Assembly: GCF_018446385.1 (NCBI RefSeq)
Contig: NC_055987.1
Span: forward strand, 31,688,202-31,752,201
Origin: Zingiber officinale
Lineage: Eukaryota; Streptophyta; Magnoliopsida; Zingiberales; Zingiberaceae
Length of the DNA: 64,000 nt
Direction of reading: 5' to 3'
Part shown: positions 12,196-24,201 of the stretch, piece by piece
Position numbering within the stretch: the first letter of the stretch is position 1
Layout of the letters: the number at the start of each line of letters is the position of its first letter
The notes under the pieces: generated by a model
Told to the model about the DNA's origin: nothing
Seen by the model: only the letters and a program-made list of their open reading frames with translations
Databases searched by the model: none
Translations under genes and position numbers: made by a program

Positions 12196-12594
12196 GAGCA
12201 TCTCCAATGCAAGCTTTATTAGAGGTTTGTAAAATTGAAAAACCTCATCAAAAAGAGTTTTTATGGTTGTGTATATAAGGTTTGGGGTTTTTAATTTAAG
12301 AGCCGGTTTGAGTTTTCAAACCTGCTTTTTTCTCTTAAACATAGAGCTAATAATTAATGTCAATGATTATCATAATGTTTTATAATGTTTCATTTTATAA
12401 ATAATTAATAATAAGTCCACTTATGGAGAGAATTAATATGCATTAGCCATGCAATTACATGTGGAGAGAATTACAAAAAAGCTCACTTAGAGCTTTAACC
12501 ATTAGGAATATTTCAATGAGTTTTTATAATGTTGATGTGGCATATTGAAATCTTCAAAAAAGCTCATTCAAAACTTTAACTATTGGAGATGCCC
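12196..12594. mobile_element. MITE, PIF/Harbinger-like, TSD TAA
   Basis: The left end reads GAGCATCTCCAATG and the right end TATTGGAGATGCCC, so the terminal inverted repeats match over about 13 bases with one mismatch (GAGCATCTCCAAT against GGGCATCTCCAAT). The element is about 399 bp with no coding frame and is flanked by TAA (12193-12195 and 12595-12597). A 3-bp TAA duplication with GGGCATCTCCAA-type ends is typical of Tourist/PIF-Harbinger MITEs. Inside are a 'GGTTTGGGGTTTTTAA' word and a repeated 'AAAAAAGCTCA' motif. Confidence 0.8.
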
Positions 12595-12597
12595 TAA

Positions 12598-13392
12598 GTA
12601 TAGTTGCTATTATCATTGAAAATAAATAGGAAGAATATCTTACTATTTTATTAAAAATCTGCCCCCCCCCCCCTTAATTAACTAACTTTGGTGAAACCTA
12701 AAATGAATTTACGTTAATATCCTTTTTCCTATTCACACTAAAAATAATTCCAAGATTTATTAGTAATTCCACAAGTGAAACAATCAGTGATCTAAAATTC
12801 GAGGCTCAGCTGCGGCGTATTATTATGAATTTTTTTCATCATTAATTTTCTCTGGTTGTTTTATATAAAAAAAATATAGTTATCTTTAGTCCAACATCTT
12901 AGAATTAACAACACTATGATCAAAGAAGTTTCTATAAATATTTTAGGCTGACAATATTAAAAAATATATTTTTCTTAGTTTTTTTTACTAAGATAAGTAT
13001 AATATTAAATTAAATTATTTTTTTTTCATAGGGAAGCCTGTTACAGTTACCCTTGCATTATTGCACTAATATTCATTATTGCACTAATATTACATGGATC
13101 TGACGAATCTTATCCAAATAATTAATTCTTGATTCTGAACATAAGACAATTCAGATTTGACCCAAATAATTCAGAGTTTCAAAAGTCATAGTATTTTAAT
13201 GCTAAAATACTTTAATTAATATAATTTTATTATAAAGGGTCAATGTGATTTTAATATATTATATCACACACGCAACGCGTGTGCATGATCACTAGTAACA
13301 AATGATATTTGTTTAACAATTACTAAAATTTTGGTAAAGATATATCATGCCATTTTTGGCAAAAATAATATGGGTCAATTTTCATGTTAACA
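12598..13392. other. AT-rich spacer with a C12 run
   Basis: Non-coding stretch with a run of twelve C at 12662-12673 and a short direct repeat 'TTGCACTAATATT' near 13053-13092. No gene or element boundary is supported. Confidence 0.4.
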
Positions 13393-14225
13393 AATAGAGC
13401 TGTAAATGAATCAAGCGTTTGTAAACAAGTTTAGTGTTTGGCTTGGTAAGAGCTTATTTATGTTCGTTCAATATATATAAGATTAATTAAACAAACAAGT
13501 TTGAATAACTTGTTAAACTAAATAAACAAGCTTGAAGCCTTGAACACATATGTGTTCAGCTCGTTAACGTTCATGAACAAAGTTCGTAAACAACATTCAT
13601 GAACACGACCCATATTTATTAATAAAACTCTTTTCTATATGCTAAATAAACAATAAAATAAAATAAATTTAAATTATCAAACTTAATAATCAATCAAACA
13701 ACTAAAAGTTTCAAACAATCAAACAAATCTGAATTGAGAGCTTGATAACATCTAAACGAATCAAACTCGAACCAAGTTCAAGCTAAACTTGAATTGAGAG
13801 TTTGATGTCCCCAGGGCGTAGCACAGATGGGGAGTGCATGGTTCTGTGGCTGAAAGGTCCAGGGGTCGATCCCCGGGGTGTCACTGCCTGGGGTTAACGT
13901 CTCCGCAATGCACTTTCCACCTGTGTACCTGCATTTACCTCCCTCCATATCCGTGGGACCGGCTCTAGGGGGACCGCTGATGTAGCGGTTCCACATTTTT
14001 TTTGAATTGAGAGTTTGATAATATCTAAACGAATCAAGCTTAAGTCAAGCTTCAAACAAGCTCAAACTCATAAAAAATAAACCAAGTCAAGCTTGAATAC
14101 TCATTTTAAAAGCTTGGTTCATTTTAAATTCAACTCGACTCGACTCGACTCGACTCGATTACCTTATCAAATAAATTTAAATATCCCAACTCAATTCAAT
14201 TCGACTCGACTCGCTTACTGTGTTC
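13393..14225. repeat. Low-GC repeat element with AAC/CTCGA words, interrupted by a SINE
   Basis: The region from about 'AGAGCTGTAAATGAATCAAG' is built from repeated words such as 'AAACAAGCTTGAA', 'GAATTGAGAGTTTGATAA' and 'ATCTAAACGAATCAA'. The last two recur in tandem about 60 bp apart around 13733 and 14004. It ends with a (CGACT)n microsatellite at about 14131-14158. This composition is familiar from non-autonomous DNA transposons of plants, but the ends are not defined. The SINE at 13807-14003 is inserted in it. Confidence 0.4.
13807..14003 (+). mobile_element. tRNA-derived SINE with 16-18 bp target-site duplication
   Basis: The body begins GTCCCCAGGGCGTAGCACAG. It has an A-box-like TAGCACAGATGGGGAG (about 13819-13834) and a B-box-like GGGGTCGATCCCCGG (about 13862-13876), and ends in a run of eight T. 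It is flanked by a perfect direct repeat GAATTGAGAGTTTGAT (13791-13806 and 14004-14019, extendable by two T). The surrounding tandem repeat resumes exactly after the second copy, which confirms the insertion. It is much more GC-rich than its surroundings and belongs to a different family from the SINEs at 3794 and 4944. The pol III boxes show tRNA ancestry, but it cannot fold as a functional tRNA. Confidence 0.85.
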
Positions 14226-14230
14226 CCGCA

Positions 14231-15060
14231 TTCTCCTGTACTTAGCGGTGAATTATAAGTTAATATTATGATAACATGCATGACGTGCCTCATCCTGCCG
14301 CGTCAGCTCAGGGTTTATATTTTTACCTCAAATATTGGTCCCAATCGACCTTCATGGACCTCAGGGTCACTCCATTCTCTCGAATTCTCTGGCTCCGCCG
14401 CTTCAATCATTTTTGTCTGTTTCGTGTGGGTTAGGGTTCTGAGAATGATTTCTTGTTGATCGTGTGGAAGAGAAACGCACCGATCTTCTTGGGGCTTGAA
14501 GATTTCTACACCGGCCGTCTTTGTCTGCGTATTCAGTCTGTCCTTTTACTCTCTTACTTTTTGGTTTTTAGATTAATGCCCTTGTTTTACTGAAAGATCA
14601 AGTGTTTCATTATATTCATTTTTGGTATAATTACTTGACTCTGGCTATAGGATGATTTTTTGCAATTCTGTTAATTCTTTATCTTTTGACTGACAAACAT
14701 ATCCATACGGTTAACAGATCGTTTATTAATATCTTCATTGATTAACGGGAAGAGTGACGGTTGTTGTCCCATTCTTCTCTTGAGGTGTTTGGTAATTAAT
14801 ATCTTTATCTTTGGTTGTTGTCCCATTCTTCTCTCCTGGCTTTATTAGTTGGTCACTTTTCTCTTAAAAACACTTGCACTATTACAATCTCTTTTGACTT
14901 TATTGTCTTAGTAGTAATGCTAAACTTTAGAGTCACAATTAATACCAAACACATCAAAGTTGCTGATAGATACTTGACTGTAACAACTGTGGATAGCTAC
15001 TTTGTGAAACAACAATACGTTAAGCTTGGGTCTTCGATATGTGGATCCATATAGTACATT
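14231..15060 (+). other. Possible 5' end of a plant gene (leader and first intron), no body found
   Basis: From about 14290 to 14560 the sequence is balanced in composition and pyrimidine-rich ('GGTCACTCCATTCTCTCGAA', 'GGGTTAGGGTTCTGAG', 'CCGCCGCTTC'), as in plant leaders. It then becomes T-rich and intron-like. A repeated 'GTTGTCCCATTCTTCTCT' occurs at about 14763 and 14817. No coding exon with a recognisable domain follows before the hAT element at 16015, nor after it at 26114. It may be a truncated gene 5' end or a captured promoter. Confidence 0.25.
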
Positions 15061-16006
15061 TCGTATTTCTTCTCTAGCTGATCAAAGTTGTGTGTTTTTG
15101 AAAGACAATGCTAGAAATCTAGTTTGGCATTGTAGGATAAACCGCGACTGAAACTTCTATGAGTTCCATGTCAATAGTGGCATAGGCGCATAGCCACGTG
15201 GGGATGGGGGTGGGACAGCCCTGAGATTGAAAAAATAAATCAGTATCAAACCACCACCATCTCATTGTTCGGAAATTGAAATTGACAAAATAATTGGAAA
15301 GCTCTAAACCTAAGTTATCTATTGGTATCATTTTTATAAGAAAATGCCGTAACTTGAAATGTTAAGTGTTGAATTTTAAAATTAAAATATATAATAATAA
15401 ATGGATGAATTAAATCGTAAGTGAGAGTGCTAAATTAAAATCGGATTGGGTTTGAACTAAATCTAACGGTTAACGCAAAAATAAGGATTATATTGGTTTA
15501 AATCGGGATTGATTTGGAGTTAATTGGGTTTAATTATGGCTGAATCAAGTTTAAGGTTTAAAATGGATTAAGGTATTTTTGTTAAAACCTTTTCTTTCTT
15601 TCTTTCTTTTTTCTCCCTACGCACATAGTAGCCCTCATCATACCGTATGCCATTGTCATGCCTTAGCCCATCCATCTCTTTTATTTTTTTTCCTTCCTCT
15701 TTTTCCTGTTTCATTCTTCTCCTTCTTTTCTCTAACTGCAGTAAACTTGTAGGTTTTTCGTCTCTTCTTCTCAAGCGCAGGAGCTCTCTTTTCTTTTCCT
15801 TTCTCTTTGCCAACAAGCAAGAAACACAACATTTGCTACCATCTTCCAACAACAAAAGTAGCCCTCCAAGCTTCTTCCTCTTCTTGTGTTTTCTAGAATT
15901 TTATTGGCACCGCAAGAATAACCTTGTATTATCTTGCCTTCTTTCTTTATGTCGTTGCCGACCTCACCGAAACTAGTCAAGAGTTGCTTACAAAAAAAAA
16001 GGCAAA
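15061..16006. other. Non-coding stretch flanking the hAT element, pyrimidine-rich at 15590-15910
   Basis: A pyrimidine-rich part with (CTTT)n at about 15594-15612 follows an AT-rich block with words such as 'GGAGTTAATTGGGTTTAATT'. That arrangement is seen in Gypsy LTRs around the start of transcription, but no LTR ends were found. Open frames on both strands of 15568-15980 are low-complexity. The hAT target duplication follows at 16007-16014. Confidence 0.35.
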
Positions 16007-16180
16007 GTTCTTCTCAGAGCCGTACCTATATTTGACGGGGCTCGAAGCGAAAATAAAAAGTGGCCTTTTATCGATAAATAATTGTAATGTTCAATTTGCA
16101 AATAATAAAGACATAAAATACACAAATAAACCAAAAATAATATATTACATCAATAAAAAGTTAACAAATATTTGAAATAA

Positions 16181-18592
16181 TTACATAAACACTACTCGTC
16201 TAGCTGTTTTAGAGGTGAAAATATTTATCAAATCTGCATAATCTAATTGTCGGACTATTTCTTTCTCAATCGATAACATTGCTAGCTCATTTAGTCTATC
16301 CTGTGACATTGTTGATCGAAGATAATTCTTGATTAACTTCAACTTTGAGAAACTTCTTTTATTTGGGAATAAACCATTTAGTTTTGCCAGACATTGTAGC
16401 ATATCAATTGCTCTTTTTTCATTTTTTAAATAGCACCTCAGGACCATCAACTCTGAATACAACTTATCACCATTAATGTCTGAACGTCCATCGTGACTCA
16501 AAAATTGTTGAAGCTCCATACAAGACTTCATCAAGCTAGTTAAAGGCTCACTCTTTAACTTCTCCAAATTCAATAAAAATCCAAAAATCTCTTGATATTG
16601 TTTAAATTGTTCAAATCGAATTTGAAGAGAAGATCGAGCTTGATCAATTATAAATAGAAAATATTCAACTCTAAAAGACTCTTCACTTGATCGTGTTACA
16701 TTATCATTGTCACTTTCATCAAATTGTTTTTTTCTTCGAATGATGCATTTTTCTCGAAATGTAGGTTCAATCCTCATTTCACTTGCCATTTGTTTAGCTT
16801 CATTCATGGAACTAGCAAACCCTTCATCTCTAAACTCATCAAGAAATTGATCAAGTCCTTGTAACAGATTGATTGCAATATCAATATCCATATCTTCAGA
16901 TTGAATAAACTTACTCACGGTATTTATTGCTCGTAACAAGTTATACCAGATTACTATTCCAAGCAAGAACTCAAAACTCTCAAGATGGCTAAGGTCTCAG
17001 CATCACTCTTTGTTTTAGAATCTTCAGCAACTTCTGCCAAGTCAAGTAAAGCATCTCTTATATGTACAATTTGCTCTTTTATGGCTTTCACACTTTCGAC
17101 ATGACTTTCTCAATGGGTATGTGACAATGGCTTAACAGTCAAACCAGACACCTTATCTTTAAAAATTTTCCATCTCTTTGTAGAGGAAGAAAATAATGTG
17201 TAGATGCGTTGCACCACTCCAAAGAAAGACTTGGCTTTAGGACAACATTACACCATATCAACTAAGGCCAAATTAAGACTATGACAACCACACGGTGTAT
17301 AAAAAGCTCTAGGATTTATTTCAAGCAATCTTTTTTGTACACCTTTGTGTCTTCCACTCATGTTAGATTCGTTGTCATACCCCTGTCTCTTATGTCATCA
17401 ATGTCAAGCTCAACTCTTGTTAACGCATTCATAAGTTCACTTAATAACCCAAGACCTGATGTGTCATCCACCTTCAAAAACTCAACCCAATATTCTTCTA
17501 CTTTTGGCGTGTCTGTTGAATCATCCAAGCATCGTAGCACTAGAGACATTTGTTCTTGATGACTCGCATCTGGAGTACAATCAAGTATTACTGAAAAATA
17601 TTTTGCATGTTTAACTTTTGCAATGATTGACATTTTCACTTCATTTGCCAAAGTTTCTATCAATTCATTCTGAATTTTAGGACTAAAATATGTATATTGA
17701 GATTCCCTTGCTTCACAACGCCGAACATGCTCTTCCATCACTGGATCAAACTCAGCAACCATTTCTATCATTTGCAAAAATAGCCCATTATTCTCGACAT
17801 AAAGTTTCTCATCATCCCCTCGAAAGGCCAAAGTATTTTTAGCAAGTGTTTTCACAATAGAGATTATTCTTGTTAACACTTGCCTCCAATGTTGTCTTTC
17901 TTTATTGATTTGAAGTTGCATACTGTAATCAGTTGTTTGATTTTTTTCAGCCTCTTTTCTGATTCAACCCAAGCAATCATGCAATTCATATGATCTCTAC
18001 TAGTTTCATATTGTTTAAGACTTCTATGCATATTACGCCAGTCTTTGTATCCATCATTACCCAGATTCCCCATTCTACTCATCATTTGTTCAGTCTTGAA
18101 CAACTTGCAATAGAAGCAAAATATTTTATCCAATGAAATAGAATATACAAGCCATCTTCTATCTATTGTTTGTCCATTTGTCATTACCCGTGTATAATGC
18201 GATGAATCAAAATGTCTATTGTTACTATCCTTAGGAAACAAAAAATCATTCACTCTTTTTGGACCCATTTCAATTAAGTAGTCTCTCAATTTTTTACTGA
18301 TGTTATTCCAATTTTTAGGATCCTGCAAATTCAGAGTTGAATCTAATTTTTCATGTTGAGAGTCTTCTTCTAAGTTTTCATTCAACTCCATCAAATTGGC
18401 AGCCTCAACCAATTCCTCATTTTTATTGTGACTTTGTTCTTCAATCACCAAATTATCTGCTAATTTCTCTCTTTCTATTCTGCTACTTCTTATAAAATAT
18501 TTGTTAATATCACCGGCTTGACTTTGAATTAATGCCTCCTCTCTTTGTTTCATTTTTCTCTTTTGAGCTCCAGACATATATTTAGGAGGCAT
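16181..18592 (-). pseudogene. hAT transposase (TTF zinc finger, DUF4371, hAT C-terminal), broken
   Basis: The reading starts at 18592 (MPPKYMSGAQKRKMKQRE). It contains the TTF-type zinc-finger region with 'DKIFCFYCKLFKTEQ' and the preceding 'NFLFPKDSNNRHF'-like block (DFLFPKDSNNRHFD here), then breaks by a frameshift near 17930-17945, next to a T homopolymer. A second frame (17921-17358) covers DUF4371, with 'YFSVILDCTPDASHQEQ', which includes a catalytic-type Asp. A stop-ridden stretch (about 17357-16967) still shows 'CGCHSLNLAL' and 'FFGVVQRIYTLFSSSTKRW'. A third frame (16966-16181) holds the helical C-terminal part with 'RSFSKLKLIKNYLRSTMSQ', the hAT dimerisation region. The full family length is about 750-800 aa. 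At least one frameshift and several stops separate the pieces, so no functional transposase is expected. Confidence 0.9.
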
Positions 18593-19974
18593 TTTTAATA
18601 TTCTTTTATTATACCTGCAATGTATTAAAATTAAATATTAACTCAATAATTCATGTCTACATTCAAGAGTAACAATATATTATGTTAGATTGTTTTGGAT
18701 AGTTTTCTGATAAAAAATTGATTAAACCAAACGACATTTAATAAGAAGAGGCAGCTACAATTAACTGACAATGTATATAAGAATACTATTGGACTAATTT
18801 CAAATTTTCAATGAATAAGAAAATACATTATCTTACAATTTACATAATATATTTATATAAGCTAACTGCAGATTTAAAAGATTCGATCACCTAACTAATT
18901 TTCTAATAGGTGATTTATACAAACAACAAAGTAAAAGACGTAGCATGGAAAATCATCAAAAATGAAAAGTAGTTTAACCTTTTCTAGAAAATCATCAAAG
19001 TAAACTAATTGCTGGTTCAATTATGAATTAACAAGACTGAAACTAGAACTGATAAAAGAAAAAAAAAATATGTGAAAATGATAGCACAAAAAGACTGAAA
19101 CTAGAACTGATAAAAGAAAAAAAAATATGTGAAAATGATAGCACAAAAAGTAAAGCAGAGATAAAAAACTGATAAAAGAACACTGAAGAAAAGAAATACC
19201 ATCCATTGACCTAACTAACCTTTGTCTGTGAACTAATAAAAGAAATATCATCCAATTATCCAATACAAAAGTAAAGAAGAGAAAGTCTAAAGAATGATTA
19301 AAATTAAACATTTAAACTTGATATTAGACAATGATGCACAAAAATAAAATTTAACCAAATTGTCCAATGTCTAAATCCTACTGCTGAGTGTTGACGGATC
19401 AAGATTCAAGAATGTCGGAGAATTGGAGAAGAACTTGGAAAGAACACTGAACACTGGAGAAAAATCATGTAATGTTAGCAGTGTTGGTGCGATGCAACGC
19501 TATGCCTATGTGCATAGACTTAAAATGCCTTCTCGCTTCTCTAGAGTCTAGGGATGCCCTGCAGAAGGGATTAGCAAACGTTAGAGATATAAAAACCAAG
19601 TCTTTACCTTAAGTTTTTAGATTATTAGAAGATCATTAGAAAAGTAAGAAAGGGAAGAGGGAAATTACAGGGGTTTTTTCTCTAAAAAAAAACTTGGTGA
19701 AAAGAATCTTTATTAGACAAGATGTCAGGATTGTATTTGAGAAATTGGGGAAAAACACTGGTTTTCTTGATAAAATTTAGTCAGCTACAGCTAGGTTAAA
19801 AGAATCAAAAGCTCGAGAAATCTTGAGTTCTTGACCAAAAAATTTGTGAAAAGTCGATCTCGACAGTCGGCAAAATACCGATCTCAAAAAAAGACAAAGA
19901 AGCGAGAGGAAGAGAGCAAGAGGAAGAGGGATCAGTGATGGAAGTTTGGATGATACTAACTTAGGACTTGCTCG
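18593..19974. other. hAT internal non-coding region with a 57-bp tandem duplication
   Basis: This lies upstream (minus strand) of the hAT transposase start and probably held its 5' untranslated exons; an acceptor-like word lies just before the start codon region near 18615. It includes a 57-bp block present twice in tandem ('AAGACTGAAACTAGAACTGA...') at about 19032-19148. The remaining sequence has no recognised coding content. Confidence 0.5.
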
Positions 19975-20189
19975 CACTACAACAAAAACCCTCATAGACA
20001 TCAGTGGAACAACAACGGTTTTAAGCAAAAACCGATGTCTTTGAGTATTTTACACCGGTTTTTTCAAAAACCGGTGTCTATGAGCGCAGATTTTAGCTCA
20101 TAGACATCGGTTTTTTAGGCGATGTCTATGAGCGCCTTTTTTTCGTTAATAGACACCGATTTTAACTGCGGTTTTTAAAATCCGGTGTT

Positions 20190-20760
20190 AATGAACCAAA
20201 ATAAAATATTTTAATATTCCCACAGCCAAAATTTGCTCCCTCCAAACCTAAATCTATATCGCGCCCCTTCCTCACGCGACCATCTCTCTCGTCTAAACCT
20301 AAACCTAAACCTCCGACCATCTCTCTCAACCTCATCTGCCTCTTCTCCTTCCTAGATCGACGCCCTTGCTTCTCCGTCCGCGTTGTGAAACCTCGGCCAC
20401 GTTGCTCGCAGTCTCGCTTGTTTTTTTTGTTGGTCCAGTCCGCGGAAGAAGAAAAAAAAAAGCCGCGTCGCATCAAAAAAAGCACCGCCCGCGAGCGAGC
20501 TCCTCTCCGCGAGCCCTAGCCACCTTCCTCTCCGCGAGCCACCGCCCTCTCCACGAGCGAGCTCCTCTTCACGACCAGCCACCTTCCTCGCCGCGAGCCA
20601 CCGCACCTTCCTCGCCGCGAAACCTCCTCCAACGCTGGACTTCACGCCGGAGAACCACGATCGCTGTTTATCTCTTAGAGGTCGACTGCTCCTCTCTCTT
20701 TTCTATGTTCTCCATTTCGTCTCTCGGTTTTTGTTATATTAGCTCCGGATCAATTTGGTA
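20190..20760 (+). other. GC-rich 5' segment of CACTA element 1, partly shared with element 2
   Basis: About 20240-20360 aligns with about 28200-28312 of CACTA element 2: 'CCAAACCTAAATCTATATCGC' against 'CCAAACCTAAACCTATATCGC', and 'CTTCTCCTTCCTAGATC' against 'CTTCCCCTTCCTAGATC'. It contains short telomere-like CCTAAA iterations and a pyrimidine-rich leader look. It could be the element's own promoter or leader, or the leader of a gene captured before the two copies diverged. The following stretch (20380-20640) has repeats of 'CGCGAGCCACCG' and 'CGAGCGAGCTCCTC' and no recognised product. Confidence 0.5.
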
Positions 20761-20983
20761 GGCAGGTTACTTGTGGAAATGCCTGAATGAGATTTTTTTT
20801 TTGGTTACATGCTTTTCTACGGTAGATTTCTGTCATCGTTGACTAGTTTTTTTGTGTGTGGATTAGGATTTCTCACCACTTGTTTAAATTCATCGGTATA
20901 GTTGGAAAAAGTGTAATTTTTACCATTAACTATATAGATACGTGCAAAACATACTGAAGCATTTGTTGCTGTGGATAGGTCTA

Positions 20984-21678
20984 ATGGACAATGGGAAACA
21001 AGTGAAAAACGATAACTATGCTGCTGATATTGCTTCCATAAGGGAGGCGAGAGTCCGTATTGCTCCATATATTCATGAAACTCCAGTGCTTACCTCGAAG
21101 TCTTTAGATTCTATAGCTTCCAAATGGTTGTATTTCAAGTGTGAATGCTTTCAAAAAGGGTAGAGATCCTATCTTGAATAAGGCAATTATCTCGAACAAT
21201 TTATGAAGAATCAGAATATTTAGTAGTTAGCAACTTTATCAATTTTATTTCAGAGGAGCCTTTAAGATTAGGGGAGCTTCAAATGCTATATTCTCCCTTT
21301 CTGATGATCAAGCTGCCAAAGGCGTTTTGACACACAGCAGGTTATCTCCATATAATTTCAAACAATAATGTGATTTATTTTTAGTATGCCTTTGTTTTTT
21401 GTTATTCTTGTTTTTTCTTAGGTCGGTAATATAGTTTTTTATTGCAGTGGTAACCATGCTGCAGCAGTGGCTTTGGCTGCAAAGCTCCGTGGAATCCCAG
21501 CATATGTTGTCATACCGAAAAATGCTCCAAAATGCAAGGTTGAGAATGTCAGGCGGTATGGTGGTCAAATCTTCTGGAGTGAATCAACGATCCAATCAAG
21601 AGAGAGTATTACTGAGAAAGTTCAGCAAGATACTGGTGCAATTTTGGTTCATCCTTTCAACAATAGATTCACCATCAG
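20984..21678 (+). pseudogene. Captured 5' half of a serine racemase gene (three in-frame exons)
   Basis: The exons are 20984-21159, 21254-21340 and 21448-21678, with GT-AG introns in correct phase; together they encode about 164 residues in one frame. The ATG at 20984 follows an acceptor AG. Recognisable pieces are APYIHETPVLTS, FKCECFQKG/GAFKIRGASNA (the Lys of GAFK is the PLP-binding lysine of fold-type II enzymes), SGNHAAAVALAAKLRGIPAY and VIPKNAPKCKVENV, ending at HPFNN. The family enzyme interconverts L- and D-serine or dehydrates serine and is about 330-340 aa. The glycine-rich phosphate loop and the metal site of the second half are missing, so the captured part cannot be a full enzyme. 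It lies inside CACTA element 1. Confidence 0.88.
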
Positions 21679-23107
21679 GTTTTGTATTTGTCATTGACCA
21701 CTTGATCTAATCTCCATTGTAACTTTGGTGTCACATTTTGTACATTGTATTTTGTACTTTGTACATGGTAAAAAGTCAAACTCTTTGACTACCTCCTTAA
21801 TGTCTCCTATTACTGATATTTCAAGTCCCGTTGTGTCCATTACTATTACTATGAAGAAATTGAAAGGAAAGAACTACGCTTTGCGTGCTGCAATAGTTTG
21901 AGTTTGGTTTGTGGTTCATGATGTAATCGGCGATCTCTTCCAATTAAGATAAGACATTGGGATAGTTACTCACATTGGTTGACTTTAGATTTTTGAGTTG
22001 ACTGTAGTATTTTATAAATCACTTCAATTGTCAAGGTCATTTAGAATAGTTCTGACAAGGTCTTCACTATTATGTGCCTTCATATTGTTTGCTCTGAGTT
22101 AAAGCTAGTGAATGCTCAGATTTTGGGAGCCCCTTCCATTCTACTCCCGTCAGATGTGTAGATGCGGAGGATGTTGGCATTTACCATAGTGGCACAAGTT
22201 GGTGTTGTCCTAGATCAAATAATTCGGGGGAACTATTGACTAACACCATCAAACATATTTAAATTGATTATAATTGAATTATAATATGCTTCATTTCTGT
22301 GTTACTAGTATGTTCCAATTTACCTCTAGAAGTTTGTGAACTTTGTTTGATTATTTATTGTCTGCTATCTATATATTGTATTGCCATTTCTTTTTGGAGA
22401 AGTGTGCTTCAATTTTTTTCCCCCTGATGAAATCATCATTGTATTTGTACCTCCCTATATGCATTCCTGAACAAATGGTTTAGAATTTAAGCTTGTGCTA
22501 TCTGTAAATATTCAGTTTTTTGCTGCTAAATTGTGTTCGAAGTTAACACTTTTATCATGTGTATTTCTATACACAGGAAAAACATAATCAGGAATTTCAC
22601 TGGTAGCTAAGATCTGTTATTTTGACAATGAGGTTAGTACTAGTAATGCGTGATATTTACCTTTTCTTTTGTCTTGGCCTTGCTAGATGTTGTCTGTTTA
22701 AACAAAATTTCAAAAAATTGTTTTCGTAAATTAGTTGACGCTATTGCAACTGGCCTGAAAATTCACAAATTCCATAGTTCAGGACCTTTTAGCTTTTCTT
22801 TGGGAGTTATCAGTAACATCAAGAAATTAAATGAAGCGAAAGCGGTTTCTTTACGAGTTATCAGTCATGTTTCACGAGGAAGCATGGTTTTATAAATTCT
22901 CAGTTTATATCTTAAAGATTAATCATTTTTCAGTTTCTGGAATGTCTGGGGCTGCAAGTGAGAAATTGTCCTGATAATTTCATACTTCAGATCCTTGAAT
23001 GACTTATCTTTTTCATTTCAAAGGAATTATGCTACTCCATCTTGTCCTGCATTAGCATCATTTTCTCATATGACTGACAGTTACATCTACTTTGACTTCG
23101 TTGTCAG
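21679..23107. other. CACTA element 1 interior, unassigned
   Basis: Intron-like, T-rich sequence. A stretch at 22700-22895 keeps an open frame with 'LVDAIATGLKIHKFHSSG', not recognised; it may be a captured exon. No family can be assigned. Confidence 0.35.
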
Positions 23108-23216
23108 TGGTTTATCAAGAGGCAAAAGAGAACTCTTTTTGAAGTTCTTGAGAAGGTGAAAGCCGGTAAAACCAGAAAGTTCATACCTAAATTGGAGCAC
23201 TCTTTCGACGTGCATG
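23108..23216 (+). pseudogene. Probable captured exon of an unidentified gene
   Basis: An acceptor-like TTGTCAG precedes 23108, and a donor-like CATG/GTATCC follows 23216. The open frame between reads a lysine/arginine-rich segment including RTLFEVLEKVKAGKTRKFIP and HSFDVHG. The exon-like boundaries and balanced composition, against intron-like flanks, suggest a captured exon. I do not recognise the source gene. A further complex stretch at 23275-23500 may be another captured exon. Confidence 0.4.
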
Positions 23217-23951
23217 GTATCCGGAATAGATGAATTACTGTAACTCTGTGATCCATTGTGGTTTTCGCAGAGTTGATGATTCTCGACTTCATCTCCTTGC
23301 TGTTGACATTTAGTCAGGACCAGATCGTGAAAATCTGCGTGCCAAAGGCAGTTGCAGATTCTATGCTGCCATGTCGCCCTGATGCAGAGTCAACTGGCAG
23401 AAATAAAAGGCGGTTGCTCGCGCTGGTGCTGACGGAGTCACACCTGAAGCGCAGGATTTTAGCTGTTGGTGATTCAGTGGTTGAATGCCCCCAGTGAGTA
23501 GTGCACAGCAACTTCCAATTCTCTGATTGTTTGGTTGAAAATAATCTATTGTAAACAAAATCTAAGAAGATTTCACTAAAATGTTCAGTTGCGATCACTT
23601 GTAGGAAAAGGAGCAACTGATTACTGCCACAGGCTTGCACCAGTTGCACATTCTGATCTTCTTTTTGGCTGAGTTTCATGTGGTAAATAGTGCTCTTAAA
23701 ATGGTCCTTGGAAGAGCAAAGGTGAATCTGTAGTGACAGAGTAGTGGATTACATTATGTATCATTCTGAATAATTCCATAGCATTGCCTGAGGATGATTT
23801 AGTTTAGCTGTTGCAGTATCCACTTTGCATTGATAATCTTCTCTTGGGCAGATACACAGATGGAAGGACTGGGAAACGGATACGACATCGGCTGAGTATG
23901 CCTTCACGACTGGTATATATATGTTCACTATTCTTTGTTTTTTTGTCCCAG

Positions 23952-24201
23952 ATTTGCATCCTTGGATCCTAGTTTGAGTGGTAAAAGTGCAGAACCAGTA
24001 TATCGTGATGCAAAAGGTTTGAGTTCTCTGACACAACATTGAATTTGAAATTTTTTCATGTACATTTGGAAGCCCAGATTCGACCGGTTTTGTAGTTTTA
24101 TATTTGCATGTTTCTGACTGCTGAGTGACTGAATTATTTTCTGCAGGGAAAGCTATTTCAAAGGAAGAGCTACTGAAACCAAAGGAGGAAGAGAAACCAA
24201 A
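23952..24201 (+). pseudogene. Captured exons resembling the splicing factor BUD13
   Basis: Two exon-like blocks, 23952-24016 and 24147-24201, have GT-AG flanks. The first encodes FASLDPSLSGKSAEPVYRDA and the second KAISKEELLKPKEEEKPK. These match the order and wording of the conserved part of BUD13 (a RES-complex subunit of the spliceosome), where an 'MDP.ISG.GAE.V.RD..GKRISKEE' motif is followed by a lysine/glutamate-rich stretch. The identification is from memory of the family. Only about 40 residues are present, so the piece is not functional alone. It lies inside CACTA element 1. Confidence 0.55.

Noticed and set aside
13807-13890. Possible tRNA gene on the plus strand
   Set aside because: Same reasoning: a tRNA-like head of a SINE with a T tail and a long TSD.
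15568-15980. Coding frames on both strands of a pyrimidine-rich block
   Set aside because: Low-complexity CTTT/AAAG sequence produces open frames by chance; no domain.
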